Of a stretch of 64,000 bases of DNA, positions 34,759-47,300 are shown piece after piece. The stretch comes from Noviherbaspirillum soli. GTDB taxonomy: Bacteria > Pseudomonadota > Gammaproteobacteria > Burkholderiales > Burkholderiaceae_D. Every line of letters begins with the position of its first letter. The first letter of the stretch is position 1. The stretch lies in assembly GCF_015352955.1 (NCBI RefSeq), contig NZ_JACYOX010000003.1:124001-188000 (forward strand). The letters are read 5' to 3'. The notes beneath the pieces are model-generated. The model was not told where the DNA came from, ran no database searches, and saw only the letters and a program-made list of their open reading frames with translations. Both the position numbers and the translations under genes were made by a program.

Positions 34759-35733
34759 ATGAGACGACCTGTATTGACCATGCTGGCCCTGGCCCTGATC
34801 GGCGCCGCTGTATCCGCGCATGCGCAGGAATATCCGGCCCGGCCGATCACGATGGTGGTGCCGTTTGCCGCCGGCGGTCCGACCGACACCGTGGGCCGCA
34901 TGATCGCCCAGTCCATGAGCACCCGCCTGAAGCAGCAGGTCATCATCGAGAACACCGCGGGCGCCGGCGGCACGATTGCCGCCGCCAGGGTGGCGCGGGC
35001 CGCGCCGGACGGCTATACGCTGTTCCTGCACCATATCGGCCAATCGACCGCGCCCAGCCTGTACCGCAAGCTTCCCTACAATGTGTTCGACAGCTTCGAG
35101 CCGATCGGCCTGGTGACCGATGTGCCGATGACCCTGATCGCCCGCAAGGACTTCCCGGCGAAGGACTTCAAGGAGGCCCTGGCCTACATCAAGGCCAACA
35201 AGGACAAGATCTCGCTGGCCAATGCCGGCGTCGGCTCGGCGTCGCACCTGTGCGGCATGCTGTTCATGAACGCGATCGACACCGACCTGACCACCGTGCC
35301 GTACAAGGGCACCGCGCCGGCGATGAACGATCTGCTCGGCGGCCAGGTCGACCTGCTGTGCGACCAGACCACCAACACCAGCGCCTACATCAAGTCCGAC
35401 AAGGTCAAGGCCTATGGCCTGACAACCAAGACCCGCCTGCCGCAGCTGCCGGGCGTGCCGACCCTGAACGAAGCCGGCCTGCCGGGTTTTGAAGTAGCGG
35501 TCTGGCATGGCCTGTATGCCCCCAAGGGCACGCCCAAGCCCGTGATCGACAAGCTCAGCAGCGCATTGCAGTACGCGCTGGCCGACACTGCCGTCAAGCA
35601 GCGCTTCGGCGACCTCGGCACCGAGCCGGTGGCGCAGAACCGCGCCACGCCGGAGGCGCTGCGCAGCCATCTGAAATCGGAAGTGGATAAATGGGCGCCG
35701 ATCATCAAGAAGGCCGGCGTCTACGCCGACTGA
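34759..35733 (+). CDS. Bug-family TTT substrate-binding protein
   Basis: A 324-residue Bug receptor with signal peptide (MRRPVLTMLALALIGAAVS, cut near AHAQ) and motifs ARPITMVVPFAAGGPTDTVGRM, ENTAGAGGTIAAARVA and VPTLNEAGLPGFEVAVWHG. It is divergent from the mdc operon and may share its control. GGAGAGAAG precedes the ATG. The relic of an aryl/feruloyl-CoA ligase downstream hints that the receptor may once have served aromatic-acid uptake; its present ligand is unknown. Confidence 0.87.
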   Translation: MRRPVLTMLALALIGAAVSAHAQEYPARPITMVVPFAAGGPTDTVGRMIAQSMSTRLKQQVIIENTAGAGGTIAAARVARAAPDGYTLFLHHIGQSTAPSLYRKLPYNVFDSFEPIGLVTDVPMTLIARKDFPAKDFKEALAYIKANKDKISLANAGVGSASHLCGMLFMNAIDTDLTTVPYKGTAPAMNDLLGGQVDLLCDQTTNTSAYIKSDKVKAYGLTTKTRLPQLPGVPTLNEAGLPGFEVAVWHGLYAPKGTPKPVIDKLSSALQYALADTAVKQRFGDLGTEPVAQNRATPEALRSHLKSEVDKWAPIIKKAGVYAD

Positions 35734-35774
35734 TCGGGACGGCGGGCAGCGCGCGGGCGCTGCCGCCGCGTTTC

Positions 35775-35812
35775 AAAGGGGGATGGTCAGTGGACCATCC
35801 CCCTTTTTTTTC
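35775..35812 (+). terminator. Rho-independent terminator after Bug receptor gene
   Basis: A 14-bp perfect stem (AAAGGGGGATGGTC and complement) with a short loop and an eight-T tract. Confidence 0.92.
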
Positions 35813-35815
35813 CTA

Positions 35816-36508
35816 TGCGCCCAGCCTGGGCGCTCTTGCGGGTGCACGTCCCGCCACCAGCTGACCAGAGCGAACGAAGCAAAGCACAACTGCTTACGGG
35901 TAACTGAATCAGATCCCTGCCCAAGCAGGGCGGCGGTTCTACCCATGCCATCCATGCACTGCTAATGAGCGAGCCGGCTTCAGTGGATGCCGGCGAGATC
36001 ACCGACAAGGGCTATATCAACCAGTCCGCCATGCTGGCGCGGCGGGCGCAAATGGTGAGCGCGCTACAGGAGGGCGGGGATGGCGTAATAGGCATTGACG
36101 GGTAAAACGCTGTTGAACCCGTAGTTCGCGGTGCATGCCGGTGCCTTGTCGCTACGGCAGCGGCATGCAGGAGCGATTGCTCCTCAAACACCCACCCCGG
36201 TTGGGATATAACCGGTCCTTCGGGTTACCCACCCCGTCCCTTCCGTGACACGGAAGCTGGTGCTGACGTCCTTGCATGCGTAGCCGGCAAGGTACTTCCG
36301 CCGTCTGCCTGCTAACAACCAGCTCTCAACCCTCCCGCCGGTGGATCGCCGTGCGGGTCTCTCGCAGTATTTGCCGTGAGCGCACAGCCATGTCGCATGC
36401 CAACAGCGCGCGACATGGCGTCTCGCTGTCTGTGCCGTTTCAAGCCTGAGTGAAGCAGGCAGCCGCCTCAGACACGGCACATGGTGCGCACCGCTCCCGG
36501 CTCCAGGC
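35816..36508. other. Structured non-coding region left of the tps island
   Basis: Apart from the ligase relic (35944-36105), this stretch has no gene. It is unusually rich in hairpins: GCGCCCAGCCTGGGCGC at 35817, GCGGG...CCCGC near 35838, CCCTGC...GCAGGG near 35918, TGCATGCCG/CGGCATGCA at 36132-36169, AGGAGC/GCTCCT at 36169-36184, CTTCCGT/ACGGAAG near 36240, CCATGTCGC/GCGACATGG near 36388 and TGTGCCGT/ACGGCACA with a nested hairpin near 36430-36480. The start resembles group II intron 5' domains; intron relics are possible but not proven. Confidence 0.4.
35944..36105 (+). pseudogene. 3' relic of an aryl/feruloyl-CoA synthetase gene
   Basis: An in-frame segment ending in TAA encodes ALLMSEPASVDAGEITDKG then YINQSAMLARRAQMVSAL. 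This is the characteristic C-terminus of long AMP-forming feruloyl-CoA synthetases (usual AGEITDKGYINQRAVLxRRAxLVExLY). No N-terminal part is present; only about 50 codons survive. Confidence 0.65.
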
Positions 36509-38293
36509 ATGGTCTCCATGACGTCTACATCCCGGTTATGTCATCACCCCGTTTGCCGTATCAGCCTGCTGGCGCTGCTGTACATGATGCTGGCAGCCTT
36601 GCTCGTGCCGGCACCGCATGCATTGGCGCAAACGCCGGCAACCATCGACACCGAAGCGCTGCGCCGGCGTGATGCAGACGCCGAGCAGGAACTGCGGCAG
36701 CGCCAGCAAGCGCCGGCAGTCAGGCTGCTTCCGGCGCCGAGTGACGGCGATCCCGACAGCCAGCCCTTGCCCACCGATGCGAGCTGCTTCCCGATCCAGC
36801 GCATCGTGCTGGCGCTGCCGGAGCAGTTGTCCGGCACGGCGCGCGAGGCTGGCCAGCGCCATCTTGCACAGGGCGCATTTCAGCGGGCGCAAGCCTACCT
36901 GCAGCAATACAAGGGGCAATGCCTGGGACCGGCCGCCATCGGCGAGCTGGCTGCCCGCATCGGCCGGCGCCTGCTGGCGCAAGGCTACAGCACCACCCGC
37001 ATCATGGTGCCCGAGCAGGACTTGTCGACGGGCACGCTGACCCTGACCCTGCTGCCCGGCATCATCCGCAGCATCCGGTTTGCCGAGCCTGGCCGGGATG
37101 CCCAATGGCGTACGGCCTTTCCCGCCGCACCGGGCGACCTGCTGAACCTGCGCGACCTCGAGCAGGGCCTGGAACAGATGAAACGCCTTCCCAGCCAGGA
37201 CGTCGACATCGACATCACGCCGGGCGAGCAGGTCGGCGAAAGCGACGTGGTCTTGCGCGTAAAGCGCGGCAAACCCTGGCGCCTGGTCGCCAGCCTGGAC
37301 GATGGCGGCACCCGAAGCACGGGCAAGCTACAGGCTGGCGTCCAACTCGCGCTGGACGGGCCCCTGGGTCTGAATGACATGCTTAGTGCCGGCCTGCTGA
37401 GCGACGCCGATCGCGCGGGCCCGTCCCGTGGCACGGGCGGCGGCCAGTTTGCCTATACGGTGCCGTATGGTTACTGGAATTTCTCGCTATCCGCCAGCCG
37501 CCATGCCTACCACCAGCGCATCGCGGGCTATAACCAGACTTTCCTTTCCAGCGGCCATGCCCGCAACCTCGAATGGAAAGTGCAGCATCTGTTCCAGCGC
37601 GACCAGACGCAAAAGAACAGCTGGCAGCTCAGGCTGGGCAAGCGCTGGAGCCAGGCCTATATCGACGATGCCGAAATCGCGGTGCAGCGACGCCATGCCA
37701 GCTTTGCGGAACTCGGCTGGCTGCATCGGCACTATCTTGGCCCGTCGCAACTGGACCTGACGCTAGCCACGCGCTGGGGCGTGAGCTGATTCAACGGCCA
37801 GGCCGATCTGCCAGACCGTCCATCCGATGCGCCAACGCTGCGCTACACCCTGCATACGCTGGATGCCGCGCTGGCCACCCCCTTCAAGCTGGCGGGCCAT
37901 TCCTTCCTGCATAACGCCACGCTGCGCCTGCAAACCAGCCGCTCGCCGCTGTACCTGAGCGAGCAGTTCAGCATAGGCGGCCGTTACACGGTGCGCGGCT
38001 TTGACGGTGAAGCAGTGCTGGCCGCGGAGCGCGGCTTCTATCTGCGCAACGACATCAGCCTGCCGCTTGCCGACAGCGCGCATGCCATCTATCTGGGCCT
38101 GGATGCGGGGCAGGTTTCAGGCCCGGCGACCCGCCAGCTCGCGGGCAAGCATCTGGCGGGCGCCGCGCTTGGCCTGCGCGGCAATCTGGGCAAGGTTTCC
38201 TATGACCTCTTTACCGGCTGGCCCGTGAAGAAGCCGCCGGGATTTGCCGGCACCCATCTGGTCTTCGGCTTCAGCCTCAGTGTCCAGTATTGA
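36509..38293 (+). pseudogene. cdiB: TpsB/FhaC-type transporter (cdiB-like) with an in-frame TGA
   Basis: The reading frame encodes a 594-codon Omp85-type two-partner secretion transporter, broken by one TGA (37787-37789, codon 427). Before it: signal peptide to about residue 41, Pro/Gln-rich linker, POTRA 1 (CFPIQRIVLALP) and POTRA 2 (GIIRSIRF), then the first barrel strands. After it, with no frameshift, come FNGQADLPDR and GGRYTVRGFDGE with the lid-loop motif VRGF (495-498), and the final strand ending SLSVQY. Without readthrough the barrel would be incomplete and the TpsA partner could not be exported. A sequencing error or suppression remains possible. Confidence 0.85.
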
Positions 38294-38338
38294 CCCGTCT
38301 CACCGAAACAAGCCTGCATTGCCTGACAAGGAGCAACG

Positions 38339-41300
38339 ATGAACAAACTTGCCTTTCGCGTGATATTCAACCGCCACCGCGGCTTACTGATGGCAGTGGC
38401 CGAAACGGCCCGGGCTTGCGGCGGTGGCGTGGTTTCGGCCGGCCGCGTCTGTCGGCATCCGTTCTCGTCGTGCAACAAGCGTCTGCTGTACCGCGTCAGC
38501 CCGATGCTCGCCAGCCTGTACCTGGCGTTTCCTCCGGTGCTTGCGCAAATCGTGGCCGATCCGAATGCAGCCGCCGGCCGGCGGCCGCTGGTCGAAGCCA
38601 GCGCCAATGGCCTGCCGCTGGTGCGCATTGCCAGGCCCAGCGCCGCCGGCGTGTCCCATAACCAGTACAGCGAGTTCAATATCGATGCGCGCGGCATGGT
38701 GCTCAACAATGCCGCCACCATCACGCAAACGCGCCAGGCCGGGCTCATTGACGGCAATCCCAACCTCTCCGGCGGCAGCGCCCGCGTGATCCTCAATGAA
38801 GTCACAGGCGTGGCACCCAGCCAGCTGCTTGGTTATGCGGAAGTGGCCGGCAGCAAGGCGGAGGTCGTGATTGCCAATCCGAACGGCATCAGCTGCAATG
38901 GCTGCGGCTTCATCAACACCAGCCGCGCCGTGCTCAGCACTGGCACGCCGGTGATCGGGGCGGCCGGCGAGCTCGACAGCCTGCGCGTCGTTCGCGGACA
39001 GGTGCGGATCGGCGCCAACGGCCTGAACGCGGCAGAGCTCGATCAACTGGACCTGATTGCCCGCAGCGTTGACATCAATGGCAGCCTGTGGGGCAAGCGG
39101 GTCTCCGTCATTGCCGGCGCCAACCAGGTGGCTTATGCCGGGCTCGAGGCAACTGTCATCGAAGGCCAGGGCAATCGGCCGATGGTCGCCATCGATCTGG
39201 CGCGGCTGGGCGGCATGTTTGGCGACAAGATCCGTCTGATCGGCACCGAAGCCGGCGTCGGCGTCAATACCGAAGGGGTGATCAATGCCAGGGCTGGCGA
39301 CCTGGTCATCGACAGCCAGGGCAGGTTGCGCTTCGCCGGCGCCCTATCTGCTGCCGGCGCAATCAGGGCAAGCAGCGCCGGCGTGCTGGACAACAGCGGC
39401 ACCCTCTACGGCACACAGAAGGCCATCATTGGCAGCGGCGAGAGCCTCATCAACGGCGGCACCATTGCCAGCGGCGGCGACCTGACCATCCGTGCCGCAA
39501 GTGTCTACGCCTCGGGCATGCTGGCTGGCGGCGTCCATGCTGATGGCAGCATGGCGGCCAGAGGCAGCCTGTCTGTCCAGGCCACTGGCCAGATCCATGC
39601 GGGCGGGCGCAATCAGGCGGCCGGCGACATCACATTCGATGCCGCCAGGCTTGACCTTGCCGGCGCCCGCAGCGAGGCTGGCGGCATGCTCACGCTGACG
39701 GCGCAGGGCGGCGATGTCGTGCTCAATGATGCGCAAACCCTGGCCGGCACGCGCCTCGCCATCCAGGCCCGGCAGGGCACGGTATTCAATAACGCTACAC
39801 AGCCCGACGCCGCGCGCATCGAAGCCGCCCAGATCAAGATCGACGCGCAAGCCTTGAGCAACCGGGGCGGCCTCATCAGCCAGACCGGCAACGAAGCCGG
39901 CAACACGGTTCATGTTGACGGACAACTCGATAACAGTGCAGGCACGATCGTGGGCAATGCACAGGACTTGTCGATTGCAAGCGCCACATTGTTCAACAAC
40001 GGCGGCGCCATCCGCCATGCCGGCTCAGGCACGCTGCTGGTCCGCGCTGGGGCGCTCGAGAACCGCGACGGCGGCAGCATCGGCAGCAACGGTACGCTGG
40101 ACCTGGCCGCATCCTCGCTTGACAACAAAGGCGGTGCAATCACATCTGTCCTCGACGCCACGCTGACCATCACCGACCAAGCCGGCAACCGGGATGGCAA
40201 ATTGACTGCCGGCGCAAATCTGACCATGCGTGCTGCGCAGCTGGACAATAGCGGCGGCCAGCTGCATGCGTTGGGCAAGCAGCTCGACCTGACGATAGAC
40301 GGCTTGCTGACCAATGCGGGTGGCCCGTCCGGCGTGATAGGCAGCAAGGGCAATGCCATCCTTCGCGCCGGCATGCTGAGTAATAGCGGCGTCATGCATG
40401 CCACGGGCGATCTGCAAGCCATGATTGCCAACACGCTCGACAACAGTGACGGACGCCTGCTGGCCGGCGGCCTGCTGCATGCCGAGGCCGGGGCCTGCTG
40501 GCGGAATGCCGGCGGCATCGTCAGCGGCAACCAGCTTCATCTGGCAGGCGCCAGCATCCACAATCGCAAGGGATCGATCAGCCAGTTGGGTTCAAGCACG
40601 GCCATCATCGATGCCCGGTCGGGGCTGCTGGACAACAGCGAGGGCCTGATCGAGGCCAATGCCGACAAGCTCACGCTGTCGGCCGGCGCGTTGCACAACG
40701 ATGCCGGCGCAATCCGCCATGCCGGTACCGGCCTGCTCAAGATAGACACCGGCGACTTCGTCAATGCCGGCGGCACGGCAGCCACCAATGGCCAGGCAGA
40801 CATCCATGCCACCGAGGCCAGCAATGCCGGCACCATCAGCGCCGCCCGCAGCCTGAGCGTAGAGGCCACCTCGTTGCGCAACAACCAAGGCATTCTCGTT
40901 TCCGGCGGCGACCTCACCGTCGAGGCCGGCGCCTTGCTTGCCAATGCCGGTGGCAGCCTGCAAGCCGGTGACGCTGCCAGCCCGGCACGGATTCAGGTCA
41001 GCGCCGGGCGGATCGACAACCGGGACGGGCAGATCAGCGCGGCGTCGCTTGACCTGGATGCCGGCACCCTGCAGAACAATGGCGGCCTGATCCTGCAGAG
41101 CGATGCGGCTGGCCGTGCCGTGATCGATGTCCACGCCGAACTGGACAACCGTAACGGCGACATTGCCGCAGCAGCCCATGACCTGCGGCTTACCCCGGAC
41201 CAGCAATTCCGCAACGACGGCGGCGCCGTCATCCATACCGGCAGCGGCTTGCTGACCCTGGGCACGGCAGCAATGAGCAACGAGGCCGGCGCGCTGCGCA

Positions 41301-44300
41301 CCAATGGCGAGCTCGTGCTCCGGGCGGCCACGACATCGAACCGCGCAGGCAGGATCAGCGCAGTCGGAAAACTCGATATCAGCAGCACTGACGGCATCGA
41401 CAACGGCCTGCTGGGCAGCCAGGGCGGCATCGTCAGCGGTGACCAGGTCATGCTGACCACAGCCGCCGGCAAGCTGGACAATGCCGGCGGCACCATCGAG
41501 AGCGCCAGCAGTCTCAGCGTCCGTGCACGTGAGCTAGGCAACGACGGCGGCCTGATCGTCAATCGCGGCACTGAGGCGTTGACCGTGGAAGCCAGGGGCA
41601 CGGCCAGCAACCAGGGGGGCAGCATCGTCGGTCTTGGCCAGCTGAAACTTGATGCTGCCGGCATCGACAATCGCGCCGGCATGGTCAGCGCGCAGGGCGA
41701 TGCCACCATTGCTTCCAGCGCACAGATCAGCAACAGTGGCGGCGTGATGCAGTCATGGAGCAAGCTTGCGGCGCGCGCCACCACGGTGCTTGACAATGCA
41801 AACGGCAAGTTGCGCGCGTTGGGCCAGGGCAGCACCCTGGAGGCCAGTGGCGCCCAGCTGATCAATAGCGGCGGCTTGATAATCAATGCCGGTCAGGGCC
41901 TTGCCTCGGTGACTGCCGGCAGCATCGTCAATGCCAATCCCGAGGGCGCACGGGATGCCGGCCTGATGGGCGGCAATGGCGACCTGCTCGTGTCAGCCGG
42001 CACGCTGCAGAACCAGGCGCAGGCAAGCCTGGTGGCGGGTGGCGACATGACACTTGCCGTGACTGGCCTGACGGACAATGGCGGCAAGCTGATTGCGGGC
42101 CGCAAGCTGCAGATGCGGCAGCCGGGCGCCAGCCTGCGCAATAACGGCGGCGAAATCAGCGCGGCGGACATCGATCTCACCACTGCCAGCCTGGACAACA
42201 GCAGTGGCGTCATCGCCAACCCCAATGGCAGCGCTGGCCATGTCGCCATCCATACCGGCCAGCTGGTCAATGGGGGCGGACGGATAGGCAGCGACCGCGA
42301 CTTGCTGGTGGTGGCAGACCGCCTGATAGGCAAGGGCAGCCTGGTGGGCGGCCGCGATGCCGATGTGCGTCTGCAAGGCGATTACACCAACGAAGCCGGC
42401 AACCTGATCAGCGCCAACCGTGAGTTGCGCCTGTCCACCACCGGTACGCTGACCAATGCCGGCACGCTGGGTGCGGCGGACAGCATCGTGCTTGACGCGG
42501 CAAGGCTGGTCAATCTCAATAACGCGGTGATCGCATCGGGCAGCCCGGACGACCCGGCCACCGGCCTGACCCGGCTCAACATTGCGGGTGATGTGGACAA
42601 TGCAGGCCGTATCGAAGGCAATCGGGTGGACAGCCGCAGCAGCAGCTTTTATAACCGCGGCATGGTGCTCGGCGACCTTGTCAGCCTCAGGGCTGACAGG
42701 CTCGACAACGATGGCCAGGCTGCGGTGATCGCGGCTGTGTCCAACCTCGATCTCTGGATCAGGAGCACGCTCTCCAACCGCCGCGGCGGCACCTTGTTCA
42801 GCCTGGGCGACATCAATATGGCTGCCGACGAGGCAAGGGATGGCGCCGGCCTGCTGCTGCATCGCATCGGCATGGTCAACAATCTGTCGTCGACAGTGGA
42901 AGCGGGTGGCCAACTCAACCTGGCTGCCGAGCTCGTCAACAACGTCCGCGAAAACGTTCGCACCGAGAACGTGACGGTGGCCGATGCGACCTTTACGCTC
43001 AACCCGCTTCCCTGGTGGACGCCGCGCGCCCCCGGCAGGGGCACGCCTGAACGCAATTCCAACACCAACCGCTTCGACGCCTACTACCTCGATCCCAAAG
43101 CCATCCTGTCCGATGAAGCCATGCTCACGCCGGACGGGCATGTGATCCACAAGGCGACCGTAAAGCTGAGCCCGAACGACTCGGCATTCCAGTGGATGGT
43201 GGGCGGCCTGAACTACCCCTTGGAGGACGGTCAGTCGGATGTGCAATATGGCAGCCAGTCGCGCATTGCGGTGGGAAGCGGCACCCGGACCATTTATTAC
43301 ATCAACCGGCGTGACAATGAGGCCAATCCCGACCAGGTTGCCGACATCAACCCGTGGGCCGACAAGAACAACTATCTGATCCGTAACACACTTGCATCGG
43401 TCAGCTACTCAGGCAACTATGGCAATTGCAGCACCAGCTGCGTCCGCCTGGAAACGCTGCCGGACTATACAGATCCCACCACGCAGCTATTGGCCAACCA
43501 GCGCATCACCCGCGCCGGTGGCGGAGCGCCCGGCGTCTACCCGGTGGAAGTCCAGCGCAAGGCGCATCAGACCGTCATGGAAAGCCGCCTGGCAGCCGAC
43601 AGCGGCCAGGCGGCCAGCATCACCTCCGGCGGCGCGATGCAACTGCAGATCGGCACGCTGCTCAATAACGACAATGGCCAGATTGCCGCTGGCGGTAACC
43701 TGCTCATCAACGGCCTGGCCGTGTCCGACAGCAGCAGCCAGGCGCTGATCCGCAACACCGGCACACGGCTGGAGCGCACCTACACCTTCGAGAACCAGTC
43801 CGGCTTCGGCAGCGCCCTGTCCGAGCCGTCGCCACCGGTTGATTGGGTGTCCTGGAGCAAACCCTCGATCACCCAGCCCATCGGCACCGTGGGCGGCACC
43901 ATCACCTCCAATCAAACCGTGGTGATCAATGCCGGCAAGCTGGTCAATCAAACCGTGACCAGGGTCAACGGCCCTGGTGGCGCCAGCCCGCTTGCCATCG
44001 GCCTGGGCGAGGATATCGCGGTCTATACCGGCAGCGCCGCCGACCGGCAGCTGAAGCCGGCCATCCAGGGCATGCCGGGCATCATGCAAGCCGTCGCGGC
44101 CGCGGCCGGCACGCTAGCCGCGCCGCTGCCAGGCGTGGCACGCATGGTCGACGGCGCCCGTGCCGGCGCGCTCAGCCAGACGCTGCCCACCAGCGGCCTG
44201 TACCGCATCGAACCGCAACCGCAAGGGCGCTACCTGGTCGAAACCGACCCGCGCTTCACCAGCTACAAGACCTTTATTTCCAGCGACTACCTGCTGCAGC

Positions 44301-47300
44301 GCCTGGGCATCCAGCCCGAGCGCACGCAAAAGCGGCTGGGCGACGGCTTCCACGAACAGCGCCTGGTACTCTCCCAGGCCACGGCCATGACCGGCAAGCG
44401 CTTCCTCGACGGCCATGCCAGCGCCGAAGCGCAGTACATCGACCTGATGACCAACGGCGCCGCCTTCGCCGAGCGCTTCGCTCTCACCCCCGGCATCGCC
44501 CTGACCGACGAGCAGATGGCGCAGCTCACCAGCAACATCGTCTGGCTGGTCGAGCAGAGCGTGACGCTGCCCGACGGCAGCCGGCAGACCGTGCTTGCGC
44601 CGCAGGTCTACCTGGCGCGCCATGCGCAGCTCACGCCGACCGGCGCACTGGTGGCCGGCGATGCGCTGGGCATTCAGGCCAGCGAGGTCGACAACCGCGG
44701 TAGCACGCTGCAGGCCAGCAAGGCGCTGGTGATCCGGGCCACGGGCGACATCGACAACAGCGCCGGCGCCATCCTGGGCGGCAATGTCAGCCTGCAGGCC
44801 GGCAACAACCTGCTTGCCCGCTCGCTCACAGGCACCGAGCGCAGCCTGACAGGCAAGCAGAACAGCAGCACCAGCGTGACAGCGTTTAGCAGCACCACCA
44901 GCGTGACAGCCGTGAGCCGCATTGCCTCGACCGGCGACCTGTCGATGTCTACCGGTGGCGACCTGACCATGCAGGGCGCCCAGGTCAGCGCGGCGGGCGA
45001 CCTGACGATGAAAGCCGGCCGCAAGCTGACGTTAAGCGGCGTGGAAACCGGTAGCGAGTACGACCTGTCGTCAGCCTACGGCCTGCCAGGCATGAACGGC
45101 CTGCCCAGCATATTCGGATCCATGCGGCGCGAGAGCACTTACCAGTCGAGTACCCGCACCAGCGTCGGCAGCAGCGTGACGGCCGGCGGCAGCTTGCGTG
45201 CCTTCAGTGCCGGCCCGTTCAACATTGAAGGCAGCCAGCTCAGCGCCGGCGCCGACCTGGCCATCGCCGCGCAAGGCCCGGTCAATATCGTCAACAGTAC
45301 TGGCAGCAATACGCTGCAGATGTCAGCGCGCGCATCAAACTACCGCAGCAGCACCGACCTGGCGACCGACACTGTCATTGGCAGCAAGCTGGCTGCTGGC
45401 GGCCAGGTGTCGGTGCATGCCGGGGTGGAGCAGGGGGCTGATGGCAGCCTGCGCTTCAACCCCAGCGCCGGCAAGGCGGGCAGCGACCTGACGCTGCGGG
45501 GCAGCAGCATCATGGCCGGCCAGAATCCGGCACTGGATGGCAAGGTGAGCCTGGGTGCAACCGGACGCACCGAGCTCGACGCAGCCCGAAGCAATTTCAG
45601 CTACCGCACCGAGTCGCGCCAGACCAGCAGCAGCACCTTCTCCACCACGCGCAGCCACGAGATCGACAGCCGCAAGGCGCAAACCGCCACCGGCAGCACG
45701 GTGAGCGGCAGCGCAGTCAGCGTCACCAGCGGTGGCGACCTGACCGTTCGCGGCAGCGCCATTGCCGGCAGCGGCACGGTCAGCCTGTCGGCCGGCGGCA
45801 ATGTCGTCGTCGAAGCCGCACGCGAAAGCCGTCAGGACTACCATCTGCACGAAGAGAAGAAGTCAGGCATGTTCGCCGGCGGCAGCGGCATTGGCATCAC
45901 CATCGGCAGCCGCAGCGAGCGTGACGAGTATCAGGGCGATGGCCTGACCGAGAACCGGCGACGCAGCCTGGTGGGCAGCAGCACGGGTGATGTAGTGGTG
46001 CAAGCGCAGGGCAATGTGACGATTGCCGGCAGCGACCTGGTATCGGGCCAGAACACGATCCTGGTCGGTCGCAATGTGACGCTCAACCCCGGCACCGACC
46101 GCCATGACAGCCGCGAGACCCACGACGTCAAACAGAGCGGCCTGAGCATCACCGTCAGCGGCCCCGCCGCCGCGGTGGCGCAGTCAGTAGCGCGTGCCGC
46201 CGACCGCGACGTGCAAAGCGCCGACCCGCGCATCGCCGCGTTGCAGGGTATCAAGGCCGGGCTGATGGTCGACAACTATCTGGCCAATGCCGAGCAGGCC
46301 AAGGCACTGGATGCGGCCAACGCGGCCAACGGCAATACGGAAGCCCCGCCGGCCAGCAAGCCAATGGCCTTCAAGCTCAGCGCCACGGTAGGCAGCAGCA
46401 AGAGCCATGCGCAAAGCGTGAGCCATGAAACGGTGCAAAGCGGCAGCAGCATCGCCGCGGGCAAGGACGTGTACATCAGCGCCTCCGGCAATGGCGACAG
46501 GGATGCGGCGGGCTACGCGGTGGATGGGGATCTGAAAGCGGCTGGAGCCAGGATCAGCGGCAACAACATCACCATTGCCGCCGCGCACGACGTCGAACTC
46601 AGCGCCGCCGAGAGCACCGCCAGCAACCGCGGCCAGTCCAGCAGCAGCAGCGTGGGCGTTGGCGTGGGCTTTGCGGTAGGCGGCAAGCAAAGCGGCGTGA
46701 CACTGGAAGCGCAGGCATCGGCCAGCCGCGGCAAGGCCGACCAGGACAGCAGCCGCTACGACGCCAGCCAGATCCGCGCGGCCGACACGCTCCGCATCGA
46801 GAGCGGTCGCGACACCACGCTGCACGGTGCCCAGGCCAGCGGCAACCGGGTCGAAGTACAGGTCGGCCGCAACCTCGACATCACCAGCACGCAGGACAAG
46901 GAGACTGTCCGGATCGAGCAGCAAAGCGCCGGCGCAGGCATCAGCGTATGCGTGCCGCCAGCCTGCGTGGGCGCGCCGGTGCAGGGCTCGGTGAGCTACC
47001 AGCGTGCCGACATCGACAGCGACTACCTGTCGGTGCGCGAGCAGAGCGGGCTGTATGCCGGCAAGGCGGGGTATGACGTGCAGGTCCAGGGCAACACGAA
47101 CCTGACGGGCGCGGTGATCGCGAGCGCGGCAGAAGCGGCCAAGAACCGCCTGGTGACCGGCACGCTGACGACGAGCGACCTGCAGAACCGAGCCGAGTAC
47201 AGCGCCAGCAGTTCGGGTATCAGCATCTCGACAGGCGAGAAGAACTCCATCGTCGCCACCCCGAGCGTTGGCATGCCGAGCGGGGACAGTGCAGCAGGCG

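Noticed and set aside
36184-36519. Minus-strand 111-codon ORF upstream of tpsB
   Set aside because: It runs through several hairpins and Arg-rich translation looks like a structured-RNA shadow rather than a protein.
37787-37789. TGA read as selenocysteine in tpsB
   Set aside because: No SECIS-like hairpin was apparent right after the codon and TpsB proteins have no Cys/Sec requirement there; nonsense mutation or base error is simpler.
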